Below, in pieces: positions 31,586 to 44,433 of a stretch of DNA of 64,000 nt (its first letter is position 1; every line of letters starts with the position of its first letter). Below the pieces are notes generated by a model that was given only the letters and a program-made list of their open reading frames with translations, had not been told where the DNA came from and searched no databases. A program made the translations under genes and the position numbers. The DNA is from Dasypus novemcinctus (Eukaryota; Chordata; Mammalia; Cingulata; Dasypodidae), in contig NC_080673.1 of the NCBI RefSeq assembly GCF_030445035.2, positions 178,045,216 through 178,109,215 of the forward strand, given 5' to 3'.

Positions 31586-33884
31586 CAGCTTAAGACTGAA
31601 TATTCTTCTTCCCTGTTCTTCAATGTCATACGCATTTAATCAGGGCACTGAACATATCTCCCTATCACTCCCCCATTTAGAGCACTTGTTCTCTTGCCAT
31701 CTTGCCATCCTTTCTTTCCCTGGCTGACAAACTGAGAAACAGAAATCTTTCACACCCCTTATGGAGAGAAATTCAGCACTCTCAAGTCCCCCAATACAAA
31801 CTAGGGTGAGGAGTGGTGTGGATCTTTCTCATTCCAAGAATGTATTAATTCTTTCCACGTTCTCTATCTTTTAGTAGCACAATGAAATATTTACATTCAA
31901 TTTATGTCTACATCTTGGAAAATCTCAAATTTTGAGTCACGGTTTCTTTTTCCTAATGGGAATATGCTTATGATTATTTCCTATAGCACTGCTGAAAAGG
32001 AAAGAGTACGGCAGGAAAGAAATAGAGATTTTCAGTACCATTTATTTTACTTCTCTCTATTCATTATATGTATTAAAAACTAAAATGTGGAAAATGCACA
32101 AAGAAGTCAGGCACCATGGTATGATTAAAAGTTATTTTGGCTACCTGAATTGTTTTTTCTAAATTTTCTAAAATGTTCATGTATGATTATTGTAGCCTGA
32201 TACTAAAATCAATGAGAAGAAAATGAAGAAGGGTGAGGTACAGAACATGAAAACAGCAAATCCATCATACAAATAAAAACAAATACCTTACCTCCATAGA
32301 GTTTTCGTAAATAAATTTAGACTAGAGTTTAACCTTTTTTTCCCTCAGAGAAAATCGAGTCTCCATTGCCAGAGATCATTAGGTCTTTCTTATCTCTCTA
32401 TTCGTCCACCAACACAAGCACTTTACTTAGGTTGGATGAGAGTCTCATTGTCTAAAGAACAAAATATATAGTGAAATACAAAACAAATAATGAATGTCAT
32501 TTGCTTAAAATGAAGAGCTGGAAAGAAACACTCAGAGAATATCTCGTACTCACTGTTATCTTTATAACGCTCTGTTGGAAACATCTTTGGCTTGGAAACA
32601 AAAATGTTAGAAATATTAACCGATTATAGGTTTGGCTTAGGCAAAAATTTCAAATATCTTTACATGTGGAATACTCTTAAAAGAAGTTTGTACTCTTCTT
32701 TAAAATTAAAATATGCTAAAGCCTTCTCTAAAACTCAAGGCTTTAAGATGTGTCTCTTTCCGTTTTACCTATTTAAACCACCAAATTAGTTTTCAGAGTT
32801 TTAAAATATGCTTTCTTAATATTTCAGTCTGTCTTCAGGACAGTTTGTTCTATGAAGACAGTGGTCAGTTCTAAGTCAAACTTTTTGTTCCTGCTGTCTA
32901 TCATAGTGTCTGAATCAAGGCAAATGCTGGATATATGCTTATTATACAGATGAATAAATAAAAGAGTTCACTCATTCTATTACAGAAAATGCTTTCTTTT
33001 CCTTACTGTTGATTTTTAGTGGATTTAGAGTTGAAGAATTTCCTTATAACTGTTCCCTTAATTTTCAAGTCTGTGATGTTCTGCTGTGAGAAATAAATAG
33101 TGCAGTGATTACCTTTTAAATTTGATGACTGTTAGCAAAAATCTTGATTATTGAAAGGAAAAAATAAATGTATGCTGGATTTTTCCTGAATTATTATATC
33201 AATTCTTGATTAACATTGTAAATATTCATTAACCTTAGAGAAAAAATATAAATTTTGATATGTCAGTTCGAGTAGATTTTGAATAATAACTGTACCTCAA
33301 AAATATCTTTCCAGATATGACTTTTATAGGAGCTAAATATAATTGTGAGATAAAAATAGAAAGACTTGGATGCATAATCCCAATTGTGAGTTATCTGCCA
33401 TTTTGCTGAATCTTAATTGCAAATACTATCAAATGTTATCTATGTATCCTTTTTAATATGAAATAAAGAGGTGAAACTCTGTTAAATACTGGTCATTCAT
33501 AATAAGTCAAATATTTTAATTAATTTTAGGCATTACTTACTGTCTTTTGAAATTGCTAATTATCACAAGGTGAGAACATGACCTGATTGAACTGAAGAGT
33601 TCAGAACAATCCTTGAAGAACTTCACCTATACTGTGGTTTTATAATGCAGTCCAAACCTCACTTTACAAACAAAAAAATCCTTGATTACATGGGGCACTA
33701 TGATAGAAATGACTTTGAATTAATTAGCAAACCAATATTAGTAGTTGCAGACAGGTTGCTCTACTGATAATATACCTATCTTAAAATTTTCATAAATATT
33801 TAATAGCATTTCATTGAAAAGAATTTTAGGCTTACCATATCATGCACTTTAAACTGGAAAATAAAAGCATTGCAAAGTTCTTTT
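31586..33884. other. AT-rich, no gene recognised
   Basis: Only short frames without motifs. The part near 32870-32960 is faintly like the end of an old MIR-type repeat. Confidence 0.45.
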
Positions 33885-33967
33885 TTTTTTCATGAGGTAC
33901 TGGGGAATGAACTGGGACCTTGGACATGTGAAGCAGGCACTCAACCATGGAGCTACACCTGCTCATT
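33885..33967 (-). mobile_element. DAS-type SINE, short copy
   Basis: The minus strand reads a tRNA-like head with a TTGAGTGCCTGCTTCACATG phrase and a diverged B box (AGTTCATTCCCC), with a T-run at 33885-33892 as its reversed A tail. Confidence 0.78.
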
Positions 33968-35056
33968 AAGGGTTGCAAAGTTTTTATGTTGTATCTTACA
34001 AAGTAAGGTATAGACAGATATCTCTTGTATATATTGGTTATGCCCATAATTGTAACAAATTTTAAAATTATATATATATAAATAATTCCACATTTATTTT
34101 TCAGTGTGGGGTATCAAATTTAAAACTGTATTGATATAATATTTAATTTGTAGAGGTCTTTGCAGTTTACAAGTAAAAATATCCTTTATTTAAGATCCCT
34201 TTACATAAATACTATTATCATCATTTCCTAAATGGGAAAGTCAAAATATGGAGACTTTAAAAACCTATTCCAGATCTCCTTGCAGGTATTTGTAGAGAGG
34301 GAGATATTATAGTCAGTTCTGTTTTCAATTCAAGTCAAAGTGTGTATATGTTCTAATGAAACTGTGACTGATATACACACTATGTTGACTGTACAGCTCT
34401 CTTTGAGGAGCCTGAAGATCATTCCTAATTTTAATTGATGTCACATCTAGTTTAGACTTTTCTCAGTACATCAATAATTGTCAGCCTTGTGACCAATACT
34501 ACTGTAGATGCATGTTTGTGAATACATTTAAAGTTTTATAATATTCTGTTGATGTCAATTTTTTTAATTAGAATTCATGTTAACCTGTGAAAAGAGTTTA
34601 TATCTAGGGAGTTGAAATGAGAAAGGGGAAGAGAGATAAAGGAAGATTTTTTTTTATTATTATTATTTTAAACATCATATATATCCATATGGTTTAAATT
34701 CATTTATTTTTACAGCAACATTTATTTTTAAAAACATAAAACATATATATCTAAAATAATACTTGAATAAAATAAGACAAGAATTAATGGTATAAGAGTG
34801 AGTCAAAAAGGCATCATCAAAAAATGGTTAGAATTTTAGAATTTAGCCTGGAGGAGTTAACAGTGTTAAAATATGGGGAGGACATTCTAAATGATTGAAA
34901 AACTTGCCAACCTAGTTTCTGAAACCCTCCAGGAGAGTAGTAGGACTTATTAGTTTTGTTTCCCCACTATTCTAAAGAGTGTCTTTCATATCACATGAAC
35001 TCAGCAAGTGTTCCAAAAGGGAAGAGTACCTAATTCAATTAGTTTTCTTCATTTTA
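33968..35056. other. AT-rich, no gene recognised
   Basis: The part at 34180-34290 (attatcatcatttcctaaat) is faintly MIR-like. Nothing else seen. Confidence 0.4.
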
Positions 35057-35091
35057 TATGTATGTGTGTGTGTGTGTGTGCGTGTGTGTAT
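35057..35091 (+). repeat. (TG)n microsatellite
   Basis: TG run broken by one CG. Confidence 0.95.
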
Positions 35092-35287
35092 GGTTCTTTC
35101 TCGATTTTAAAATAGAGAGATATGAAACAGATAAAAGTAAAATGTTTTCTTTGGCACTGGAATATATTAAAAGACACAGTTATCTGAGACCCACCTAATT
35201 ATTGGGAAAAAAGTTGTCATGGAAGATCCACAGAGAACTGAGATGAACATAGCTTCCTGGGTACTATTTGGTGTAGGGTACATTCAA

Positions 35288-35505
35288 TGATTATCAAGCC
35301 ACACTTGTGTGAATCAGAGCTCTTCCCTCTAGTAGCTACGTAATTCTGAGCAAATTATTCTGTGCCCCAGCTTTCTTATTAGCAAATTAAGATTAATAAT
35401 ACTAGCACTAACCCATAGGGAAGGTGAGGATTAAATAAGCTAAAACACATAAGATATTAACAATAGAAACTGATATATAGTAAACCCTCAATGTTAGGTA
35501 TTATA
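35288..35505 (+). repeat. MIR
   Basis: The phrase order matches MIR: attctgagcaaattattctg, gccccagctttcttattagc, aataatactagcactaaccc, gaggattaaataagc, ctcaatgttaggtatta. It is diverged, as expected of an old SINE. Confidence 0.75.
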
Positions 35506-37202
35506 ACCATAAAAACAATAATTTTATTGCCCTTTTCAATGGAATTATATTCAGAAATTCAATCCATGTCTTTTCAACTCAGTTTAACACATATGATCTG
35601 TATATTTGGCATATCTTAATATATAATTTTTTTTTTACCCCATTGTTGACCACAACAATAAGTAAAGATGACACCTTGAATGCATAGCCTTTTGGTCCAG
35701 ATGAGTCCATTTCGTCCTGGATAATTTTGATTCCGTTAATGAATACATCTAAAGAGAAATTTAAATTCAGTTTGAATTGTGTTATTACCAAATTTAAGAG
35801 TATGAAGTTACATAATGTTGCAGTATTGTTCTTCAGACTTTAAAGGATATTCTATTCCGTTTTCAGAAAAACAAAGTAGAAAGTATTGCTATGCTTATTA
35901 TTATTGCCAGCACTGCTTTTTCTTGACTTATATCATATGTTCCCATAAGGTATTAAATTGACAACCTGTTCTTCTCTGTCTCTTCTTTTAAATTGCCTCA
36001 AGGATCCAAAGGGATTTATCTGATATCTTTCAAAGTACTTAAAATGACTCTCTCTTGAATATGTAGTACAGGAGGGGCAATTTTTAATCTAAAGATTAAA
36101 GAAAATTATGGGGAAAAGGCTTATTAAAGAGAAAATATGATGATAAGAAAAAATAATTACTCACTAAAATTACTATAAACCCTCAAATTCCAGATCAAAA
36201 TAGAGACCCAATTTTTCTTTAGACATTTAAATGTCTCTAAGGAAAAATAAGTACTTTGTTTTTAAAAAGGGACATTTTGTTCTCTATAGAACAAACAGTA
36301 ATTAGAATTATAATTAAACCATGTTGTTGTGTGTGGTGTGTTGTGACGAAGTTGATAGTGTTTCACCATCTCACAAGTAATTTTAATTTTTCTAAGTTAA
36401 GAAATTTAAACATTCTTCTATGTACTAGATATGGAATTTTTAGGCACACATTTTAATTAAATTCTAATATATGAAAGAAAACTATACAGCAAAACATTCA
36501 AATTAGAGTTTATTATTGGAATTTTCTATATGATAATTTGATTTGCAAATAGCTCTTTGTATTAAGTTGAATTTTTCACTTAAACGTTTTATTTGCTAAG
36601 TTCCTGCAGCATCACACAGAAAAAAATTGATAACTGTTGGAATTATGGCCTGTACTATTTTTACATTTCCCTCACAGAAAATTATGGCCACTTTTCTTCC
36701 TTCAGTTTTAAAATAAAAAAGAAGAGTTACTTTAGAATAATTACCTACAATTTTGACTTGACGAAAATGTGAAAGCTTATTTCCTTCCTTAGAATTCTTG
36801 TTGTGTTCTAGATTGAGTAAAATGTTCTAACCTGATACATACTGTCACTGCATTTCATGTCTAGGATGATACAATTATGATAAATAAACCTTAACATAGA
36901 GAAGAAAAAATTGAATTGTTTTCTTAAGATTACCCTTTTCAAAGTAAATAGGAAAAGATAACAATGTGCTCCTCTTTCCATTGCTTAAAGTAAGCTTTTC
37001 TTTCTTTTTTTTATAATAATACAGGTTTTTTTCAGTAAGGTTCTACAGGATTACTACACTAATTCAATGTAATTTTAAAAATTACTCAGATTGCTTCCTA
37101 GACATTGTATATGCTGTAATGAACAACATGGCACTATTCATTATCTTAATATATAAATCTCTTATTTGATGTTTGGCATTACGGAATCACAAGCAAATTT
37201 GC
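35506..37202. other. AT-rich, no gene recognised
   Basis: No motif-bearing frame or clear repeat. Confidence 0.5.
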
Positions 37203-37867
37203 CCATGTATGGCAGTTTGAGTTTACTTATGAATTCCAAAAAGAAAGATTATGTTTGTAAACTGGTCTGTTCCTCTGGGCATGACTACCCTTTGATTGTA
37301 TTAGCTTCAGCTGAGATATTTGATTACATTATGTTAAGATTAGGACTTTGATTCAACCACATCATTAGAGTACAGCACAGTACTGAGTTTCAGCCCTCTT
37401 GGTGGGCTGATAAAACAGACTCTCACACAGCAGTAGACACACAGAAGAATGCAAAAGAAGAGGGACAGATCCATAGACATGGCAAAGGACCAGGGAAGAG
37501 ATGAGCCATTTTCCTAGTAGTTTACAGCTGACCTTGTGAAGAGAACAGGACAGCAGTGTATGGAAAGAAAGGAGGCCTGGGAAGAGAGATGAGCCTTATG
37601 CCAGGCTACAGCTAAGATCAGAAGAAACTGGGACCACAGAGCCCAAAAAGGAAGAAGAAAGGCTGAACACTCTCAGAGATCGCCAACCATCTTGCTTCAA
37701 CCTGAGGCCAATGACTTTGGGTAAGAAAATACCTCTTATGGTACCTTGAGCTGAACTCTTTAGGGCCTTGTGACTGTAAGATTCTACCCCAAATAAATAC
37801 CCTTTATAAAAGCCAACAGAGTTCTGATACTTTGCCTCAGCACCCCTTTTGGCTGACTAATACACCA
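37203..37867 (-). repeat. LTR-like repeat, family X
   Basis: Its reverse complement starts with an attagtcagccaaaagg-type phrase, has gtatttatttggggtagaat and gtaccataagaggtatttt, and ends in aactgccata. The same order is seen on the plus strand at 43784-44433 and 54098-54774. Length near 650 bp and TG..CA-type ends suggest an LTR. Family name not known. Confidence 0.6.
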
Positions 37868-37956
37868 TGTGTTCCTAATAAATATAGTTAAAAAACAAGC
37901 ATCTCTGTTGTTTTGGGCAGTATGTGATCAAAGTCATGTACTTTGCATTGAGATTT

Positions 37957-38617
37957 GTGACAGTTTGAAGTTCTTTTGTCACTCTTAGGAAATATGCTTT
38001 TGAACCAATCCATTCCTGGGAGTCTGAGATTCTTTGATTGCATTAAATTCAGTTAAGGGGACTTGATTAGATCACTTATTATGAACTGAAGTACATCAGT
38101 GAGGCCTCACTCAGGTTGGTTCCCTGCCTTTCTTGCTGGGTATTATGTATTCTGAGGACATACAGAGAGACACAGAGAAAAAGGAAGTCACCATTTTGAT
38201 CCTGCTATGTAAGAAAGAAGACTTCATGAAGACAGAGAAGCCCAGAGAAACTGAGAGAGATCCCAGAGTCTGGAATCAGCAGAGCGCAGAGGCACAGAAA
38301 GAGATCCCAAAGCAGCAGGGCTGAGGAATCCTGACATATGCCTGATTGCCCATAGCTGAGCTCTGGGAGTTGGTGAGACTTGAGGAGAAGACAGGGACCT
38401 CAACAAGATGAGTTACCATATTGCCTTGCCTTGGATATGGTAGTCTTAGTCTTGTCATGGTAAAACTACAGGATCTGCCAGCAGACAACCTTAGTGAGAA
38501 AGCATCTCTGATGGTGCCTTAACTTGTACATTTCACAGCCTCAGAACTATAAGCTTTTAACTGTAATAATTTTCTCATTATGAAATTTTGCATAAGCAGC
38601 CTTTGACATACTAAAAT
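37957..38617 (-). repeat. LTR-like repeat, diverged relative of family X
   Basis: Both ends are like family X (tgacagtttgaag at the left, ttgacatactaaaa at the right), but the middle differs (many aga-rich phrases). It lies about 90 bp from the copy before it, in the same orientation. Confidence 0.5.
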
Positions 38618-39448
38618 AAGATTCAATTAAATATGTAGTGTAACTCTGGAAAACTTTTAGATTCTTAACTACTAGCACACATACACCAATGAATTTAATT
38701 TTACATATTTTGAGGTCCACTTAATAGTGGACTTAAATTAGGTTAATCAGATAAATGGCAGATGCTGTATCCATGATGGAATGTTTAATGGTAAAACATA
38801 AACAGTAAGAAAGACAGAAAGCATTTAAATATATATAAATATAATAATATATTTTGAAATCGTGATTCACCTCTATGCTTTATTGATTATATGTAAATTA
38901 TCACTGCTAGTTTGATCTAGTATGTTTCTCACAGCTTTTTCTTTCTTTATATATGTTACAGAGTTCTGTAGTTTGAGCTGATTATTTAGATATTACAATA
39001 TCAATCTGAATATATATCTATGCTTACAATATTTTTACTCTTTCATCACTTTTATTTTGTTTTTGGTACATAAAGCTTAATTTAGAATGCTTATACAAAA
39101 CACATAGATAATATTTTTCCAGTATAATTTCTCATGTAAAGTTTTTTTTAGTTAGTTAAAAATAATAGACATCTTTATTCTGAACTTTTCAAAATACAGA
39201 AAATAGAAAAAATAGTACAATGAACATAGATTCAATAATTAATATTTTGCCATATATGCTTCAAGGACACACACACATCCACATTTTGCTAAACCATTTT
39301 AAACTATATTAGAGATATTTTAACATTTCAGCAGGCAAATATTTTTAAAAGACATTTTTCTATAAGCTACAGTAATCTTATCACAGCTCATAAAATTAGC
39401 AATAAACACCTCATTTAAAATTCAGTCCATTTTCAAATTTTCTTAGTG
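38618..39448. other. AT-rich, no gene recognised
   Basis: Nothing beyond AT-rich patches. Confidence 0.5.
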
Positions 39449-39548
39449 TCTTCTGTCTTTTTTTTCTTTTAGGTAGTACCAGGGATTGAACCCAGCAGCA
39501 GAACCTCATACATGAGAAGCAGATGATCAACCACAGAGTTTCATATAA
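39449..39548 (-). mobile_element. DAS-type SINE, short copy
   Basis: On the minus strand there is a tRNA-like head with GTGGTTGATCATCTGCTTCT and the B box GGGTTCAATCCCTGG, with a T-rich run at the left as its reversed tail. Confidence 0.78.
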
Positions 39549-40899
39549 AGCTTTTGTTGTTTATTTTGCTTTTCTTTTTTTAGTAAATCTATAATACCAT
39601 GTTAGCACTCTCAATAAGTAAAAACTTTTGCATGCATTTGCCCCTGTTTAATAATCTGATAAGAATCTGTATGATCATTTTGTAATTTAATAAAATAGGG
39701 TATATTTCAGACTCCTGATGGATTTTAGAAAAGATGAATTGCTTAATTTGCACTTCTTTGAAGGACTAGTGAATATGTTTGTATAGGTATGACAAGGCAA
39801 AAGATGAGAATTCCAGAGACTTATTGCAATTTTTCTGTAGTTTTTCTAAAAAGTAATATATGATTTAATTTGATACATTCAGGATTAGAAATCCATGTCT
39901 TAGATCTTTCCATTATTAAAAGTATTCATTCATTCCCTAAATATGTTCATCAGGTACCATATGAAGGGTCCTTACATAAGTGTTATGAATATGAACAAGA
40001 CAGTGAGCCTTTCTTTCAAGGGTCTTACACTCCTATGAGGAAAATAAATAAGGAAATAATATATGCAATTTATTATGATGAAACTTATATTAGGACAAGT
40101 AAAAGGTGCAATAGGAACAAAGAAAATGGAATCTTAATGCTTACCTGAGAAAATTACAGTCTACATTATATTTGACATTTTCTTTCGTAATATTACCCAG
40201 TAAACATAGCTAGCAAAATCTCAGAAACCTCATCTGTAAGGACTCAGGGAAAAATATTATAGAGGATTTATAATTGTTCTTAAATTACCATTTTATATCT
40301 CACTGCACTTCTCCCCCACAGCAGCACAAAGGATATTCATTGCACAAAGAACTGCTACCTGGAGAGAGAATGCAGTTGGTAACAAAACATGGACAAAGAA
40401 CATTCAGGTAAGTGAAAAAGAAACATGGTTTGTACTCAAAACATTGTTCTAGAGGGAGTACATGAATAGGATAATGGCAGTGCCCAATATATCTTAGGAA
40501 GCTCCATTTAAGAGTTCAGAGAGCTCAGTCAAGAGTGAGTAGGGAACTACATTCCCTAAGATTCCAAGGTGCATGAAGAGCCCAGATGGAGTGAGAAAAA
40601 CAAACTAAGAAAAATGTTTACTTCTGTAGAGGTTCTTTCTTTTAAAAACTCCAAAAGATCCATAATATATTAAAAAGGTGAAAGGTAGGATACATATTTT
40701 GGACACAAATCTAGCTATCTAATTCTTTGGGATTCATACATTGTTTATATATAACACAAACAAATGTAGAGGATTGCCCCTAGCCAGTTTACTCAATATG
40801 GACATCAATACGGTGAATAAAGATTCGAGTTGGTTCTGTCTCCCACTTTGTCATGAAAGGTTTTGCTGAGTAGACAATAACATTAAAGGGATGTTGTGA
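39549..40899 (+). other. No gene; part ancient repeat
   Basis: The part at about 39890-40150 (attcattccctaaatatgtt, then ggtcttacactcctatgagg) looks like the start of the same ancient repeat type as 15830 and 61200. A 92-codon frame over it has no motif. The rest is unassigned. Confidence 0.4.
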
Positions 40900-41100
40900 T
40901 GTGTGTGCTGTGATGGGAAGGCATAAATTTGGACTCTGTAAGGCTTGACCTGAATTTAAATCTCCCCCTTCTAAATGTAAGACTCTATGTATGTGCATCT
41001 TCATCTATGAAATGGATGCAGTAACTACTATTCACAATTGCTTTGTGGGTTAAACAGATATAATATAGAAAATTATTAGATCACTGAGCAATTAACTAGC
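40900..41100 (+). repeat. MIR, diverged
   Basis: MIR-like order: gacctgaatttaaatctccc, then cttcatctatgaaatggatg, then gtgggttaaacagat. Weaker than the copy at 35288. Confidence 0.5.
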
Positions 41101-42639
41101 ATTAGAATATTGCAAGAGATAATTAAATAAGACTCACATTTATTTGTATTATCTATTCATATCAGAACATGTATTTCAAACTATCGCATGTCTGTATTTT
41201 TTATGTTGTAATTTTTATTTACTGCCAAATTTCACCCAAAGTAAAAAAATTAAGTATTCAGTATATTTTAAGCTTAGATATAGTAAATCAATTGTCATTC
41301 TTTTGAATATTCACTCTTAAATTAGGGTCAATTTTTAAAAATTCTTTAGCTTCAGTCCATTTCTGATAATTATACTATTCCTCATAAAAACAAGTGCATA
41401 TATAATTCATCTAAAGAAAATAGTAAAAACCTCCATTAAGTGTCATAACTACTGACATAGTCATCATATACATACATTATCTAATGATATAATACTGTAG
41501 ACCTAGTCATGCCAGAAACTGTAATGGGTGATTAGGAATTGAACTTAATTATGACATAATCTATGACAAGTTACTTAGAACTTTATACATATCTTTGCTA
41601 GAGTGTTAAAAGGGTTTATATAGAAAATGCAAAATGTTATGGTGATGGAAAAGAGAACTGATTGCTAAAGAATGTGGATTGGCAGATTAAAGAACACATC
41701 CAAGAATAAAACTGCTAGTATTTTTTTATAATTAGATGGGATTAAGTATGGAAATAAGGACTATGTCTTTTTATCTCAAGAAGAAAAGGAAGATACACAT
41801 ACAGAAATACTGAGACCTACATATATGGTGTCCATTGAACTACATTTTAAATGTTTTGAAATAAGAATAAAACCTTTTTCTAAAAAGGTACCAATCATGT
41901 GTCCCATCTTTCTAGCTTCTTTTGGTGTATTATTAGCTTGCTAAGTATTTGCCATATGAGGCAAAAGAATCTCTCATCACTGATTCTATTCACCCACTAG
42001 TGATTCTGTCATTACTAATTCATTTTGTCTATTTCATTTGTACATTTTTCTACTTGTTGAGTTTATCCAATTTTACTTGAAATTTTGTTTGAATTACTTC
42101 ATTCATCTCTTTTTATAGCTTTTTATTGCATTAGTTTTCAGTGGAATCCATAGTTTTCTTCATCATTGCGGTGCAACCTGGCAAATTATTTAATTTTCCT
42201 TGTGATCTTATGGCACATTTGGAAAATAGATTATTAAAAAACAAATAAATAAATATTCTGGAGAATTTCCAAAGGAATTAATTGCATTTTTTTCTTACCT
42301 ATTGTCTTGAGCACATCCAATTGAATGGCATATCTACATCTGTCCATTTCTATAAACTCCTTTATTTTTGAAAGTTAACATGATCTCTAGCATATTTTCA
42401 GATTCTTTATTGTTCCAGGCAAATTATGGTTTTATATCTTTATGAAGTTTTATTAATATTTCTCACTTGATCTTCTAATGCACAATATAAAACTGGCTTT
42501 TGCTCAGTAAATATTTTCCCTATGTGGATCAACTTTAGTAATATTATAAACACTTTGTTTTGACATTTTTCTATATGGGTATATCATAACTAAAATTTTT
42601 ATTTTTAATAGTTTAAGTTGTGAATATCTTGGTGTATGA
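41101..42639. other. AT-rich, no gene recognised
   Basis: No motif-bearing frame. The T-rich part at 41900-42600 may be decayed antisense repeat sequence, but no family could be named. Confidence 0.4.
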
Positions 42640-42995
42640 AAATGAGTGATGTCCCACTTAAAAGTCATTAAATGCTAACCTTTGGTTCTATGGGTGGGGA
42701 TGCTTTTGCAAATAGGCTCTTTGAATATATTATTAGTAAAGATGATGTCAAACTTATTGAGAGCGGACCTTTATCTATTATGAATGGAGTTCTTATATGG
42801 AGATGCAGAGTTGGAGGACTGGAAACTAGAGGAGGAGTCAGAAATAGGCAGATGGTCACAAGATGGAGGCAGAGACTGAGCCACCACCAGAATACCACAG
42901 GGTTTGGAGTTCTAGCCTCCAAATTTGTGATACTATTAATGCTGTTCTAACAAACCCATTTTGTCCTATTTGTCATAGTAGCCCTGGAAAACCTA
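42640..42995 (-). repeat. MLT1-like LTR, reverse orientation
   Basis: The plus strand shows the reverse-complement MLT1 order: atatggagatgcagagttgg, then agatggaggcagagactgag, then tctagcctccaaatttgtga, then gtagccctggaaaacc. Diverged. Confidence 0.55.
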
Positions 42996-43149
42996 GACAT
43001 TTTGTTCTGTCACTTTTTTTTCATTAGATTTAAAAACCACTGCAACTTTACCTGAATTCAATGAAATTGAGGAAATTGGTGAATCTACCCTTTCTTGCCT
43101 TGCTTCTGTTTTGTAACTGTTTCTGAGAGACAAAATAATACCTCCCCCA

Positions 43150-43310
43150 CCCCAAAGATACCTTCTTTCTTTTTTTTCTCTATTTTTTTCAAATGTTACA
43201 TTAAAAAATATAAGAGGTCCCATATACCCCCACCCCCCTCACCCCACTCCTCCCATATAAACAACCTCTTTCAATCATCATTAAACACTCATTGCATTTG
43301 GTGGATAACT
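43150..43310 (-). mobile_element. L1 3' end fragment
   Basis: It is the reverse complement of the 31016-31154 type: aaatgttacattaaaaaata, then a C-rich run (ccccacccccctcacccc), then caatcatcattaaacactca. A T-rich run at its left is the reversed tail. Confidence 0.8.
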
Positions 43311-43724
43311 ACTTTCTAATCCCTAAAACCTGTGAATATTTTACCTTACATAACAAAGGCACTTTACTGATATGATTAAGTTAAGGGTTTTGAGATGGTA
43401 AGATTTCTCTGGATTATCCAACACAATCACAAGAGGTTTTATAACATGTAGAGACAAAGTCAAGGCAGGAGAAATTGAAATTCTACCAGTGGACTGCAGC
43501 TTCACCACTTACTCAAGAGTTCTCATCACCTTCCATGATGGCTGACCCTATGGATGTTGGACTTGCTTAAGCAGGGTACAATTGCAAAGTCATTTCCTTG
43601 CAATTAATATCTGTTTCTACAGATGAGTCCTGACTGACAGTTCCTAATAAGGTTGCTGTGGAATTGTTTGTTAGTGATGCTCCTCTTATAAGATAAACGT
43701 GCCCTACTATAGAATAATTTGACC

Positions 43725-43761
43725 TAAATAAATAAATACATAAATACATAAATAAATAAAC
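43725..43761 (+). repeat. (AAAT)n microsatellite
   Basis: Repeats of aaat/aaatac. Confidence 0.9.
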
Positions 43762-43783
43762 TGGCTAGAGAAAATTAAATATG

Positions 43784-44433
43784 TGTTTTAGTCTGTTAAA
43801 CAGGTGCTGCTACAAAGTTTCAGAAACCTGTTTTCTTTATTTGGGGTACAAGCTTACAATCCCAAGGCCGAGGAAAGTGCAACTCAAGGTACTATAAATG
43901 TACTTTCTTACCAAAGTCAGCTGCCACGTGTTGATGCAGGATGGCAGGTGATCTCTGCTGGGTTTCAGCCTTCACTTCTGGGCTTCTGGGCTCAGCTTCT
44001 TCCTGATCTCAGTTGCAGGCTGACAAAGGGCTTGTCTCTTAGGGCTTTCTATGCTAGTGTCTGCTCTCTTCCCAACATCAGCTGCAAGCTATCAGGCAAA
44101 TTGTGGATCTCTCCCTGGGATGTTAGCTATTTGAGGCTTCTCCTTTCTGTCACATGGCCAAATCAAAAATGACAAAGTTCTGTCCTCTCTACGTGTCTTC
44201 TTGTATCTGTCTGTGTGTCTGTTTATATCAGACCCACCAAAGGGACAGGGACTCAACATGAGTCATTCCTTACTAACATGGTCAAATCAAGAAGGCCCTC
44301 AAAGCAACCTTGACAGGTAATATAATTGAAAGCCCGACGACTAACTAATATAATCACCCTATAGGAACAGATTAGTTTACAAACATAATCTTTTTCTTTT
44401 TGGATTCATAAGTAATCTCAAACTGCCACAATA
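43784..44433 (+). repeat. LTR-like repeat, family X
   Basis: It starts TGTGTTTTAGTC, has gcaactcaaggtactataaa and tgatctctgctgggtttcag, and ends AAACTGCCACA. It matches the copies at 54098-54774 (+) and 37203-37867 (-). Confidence 0.62.

Noticed and set aside
43804..44172. 122-codon plus-strand frame
   Set aside because: It lies within an LTR-like X copy and is not matched by an open frame in the other X copies.
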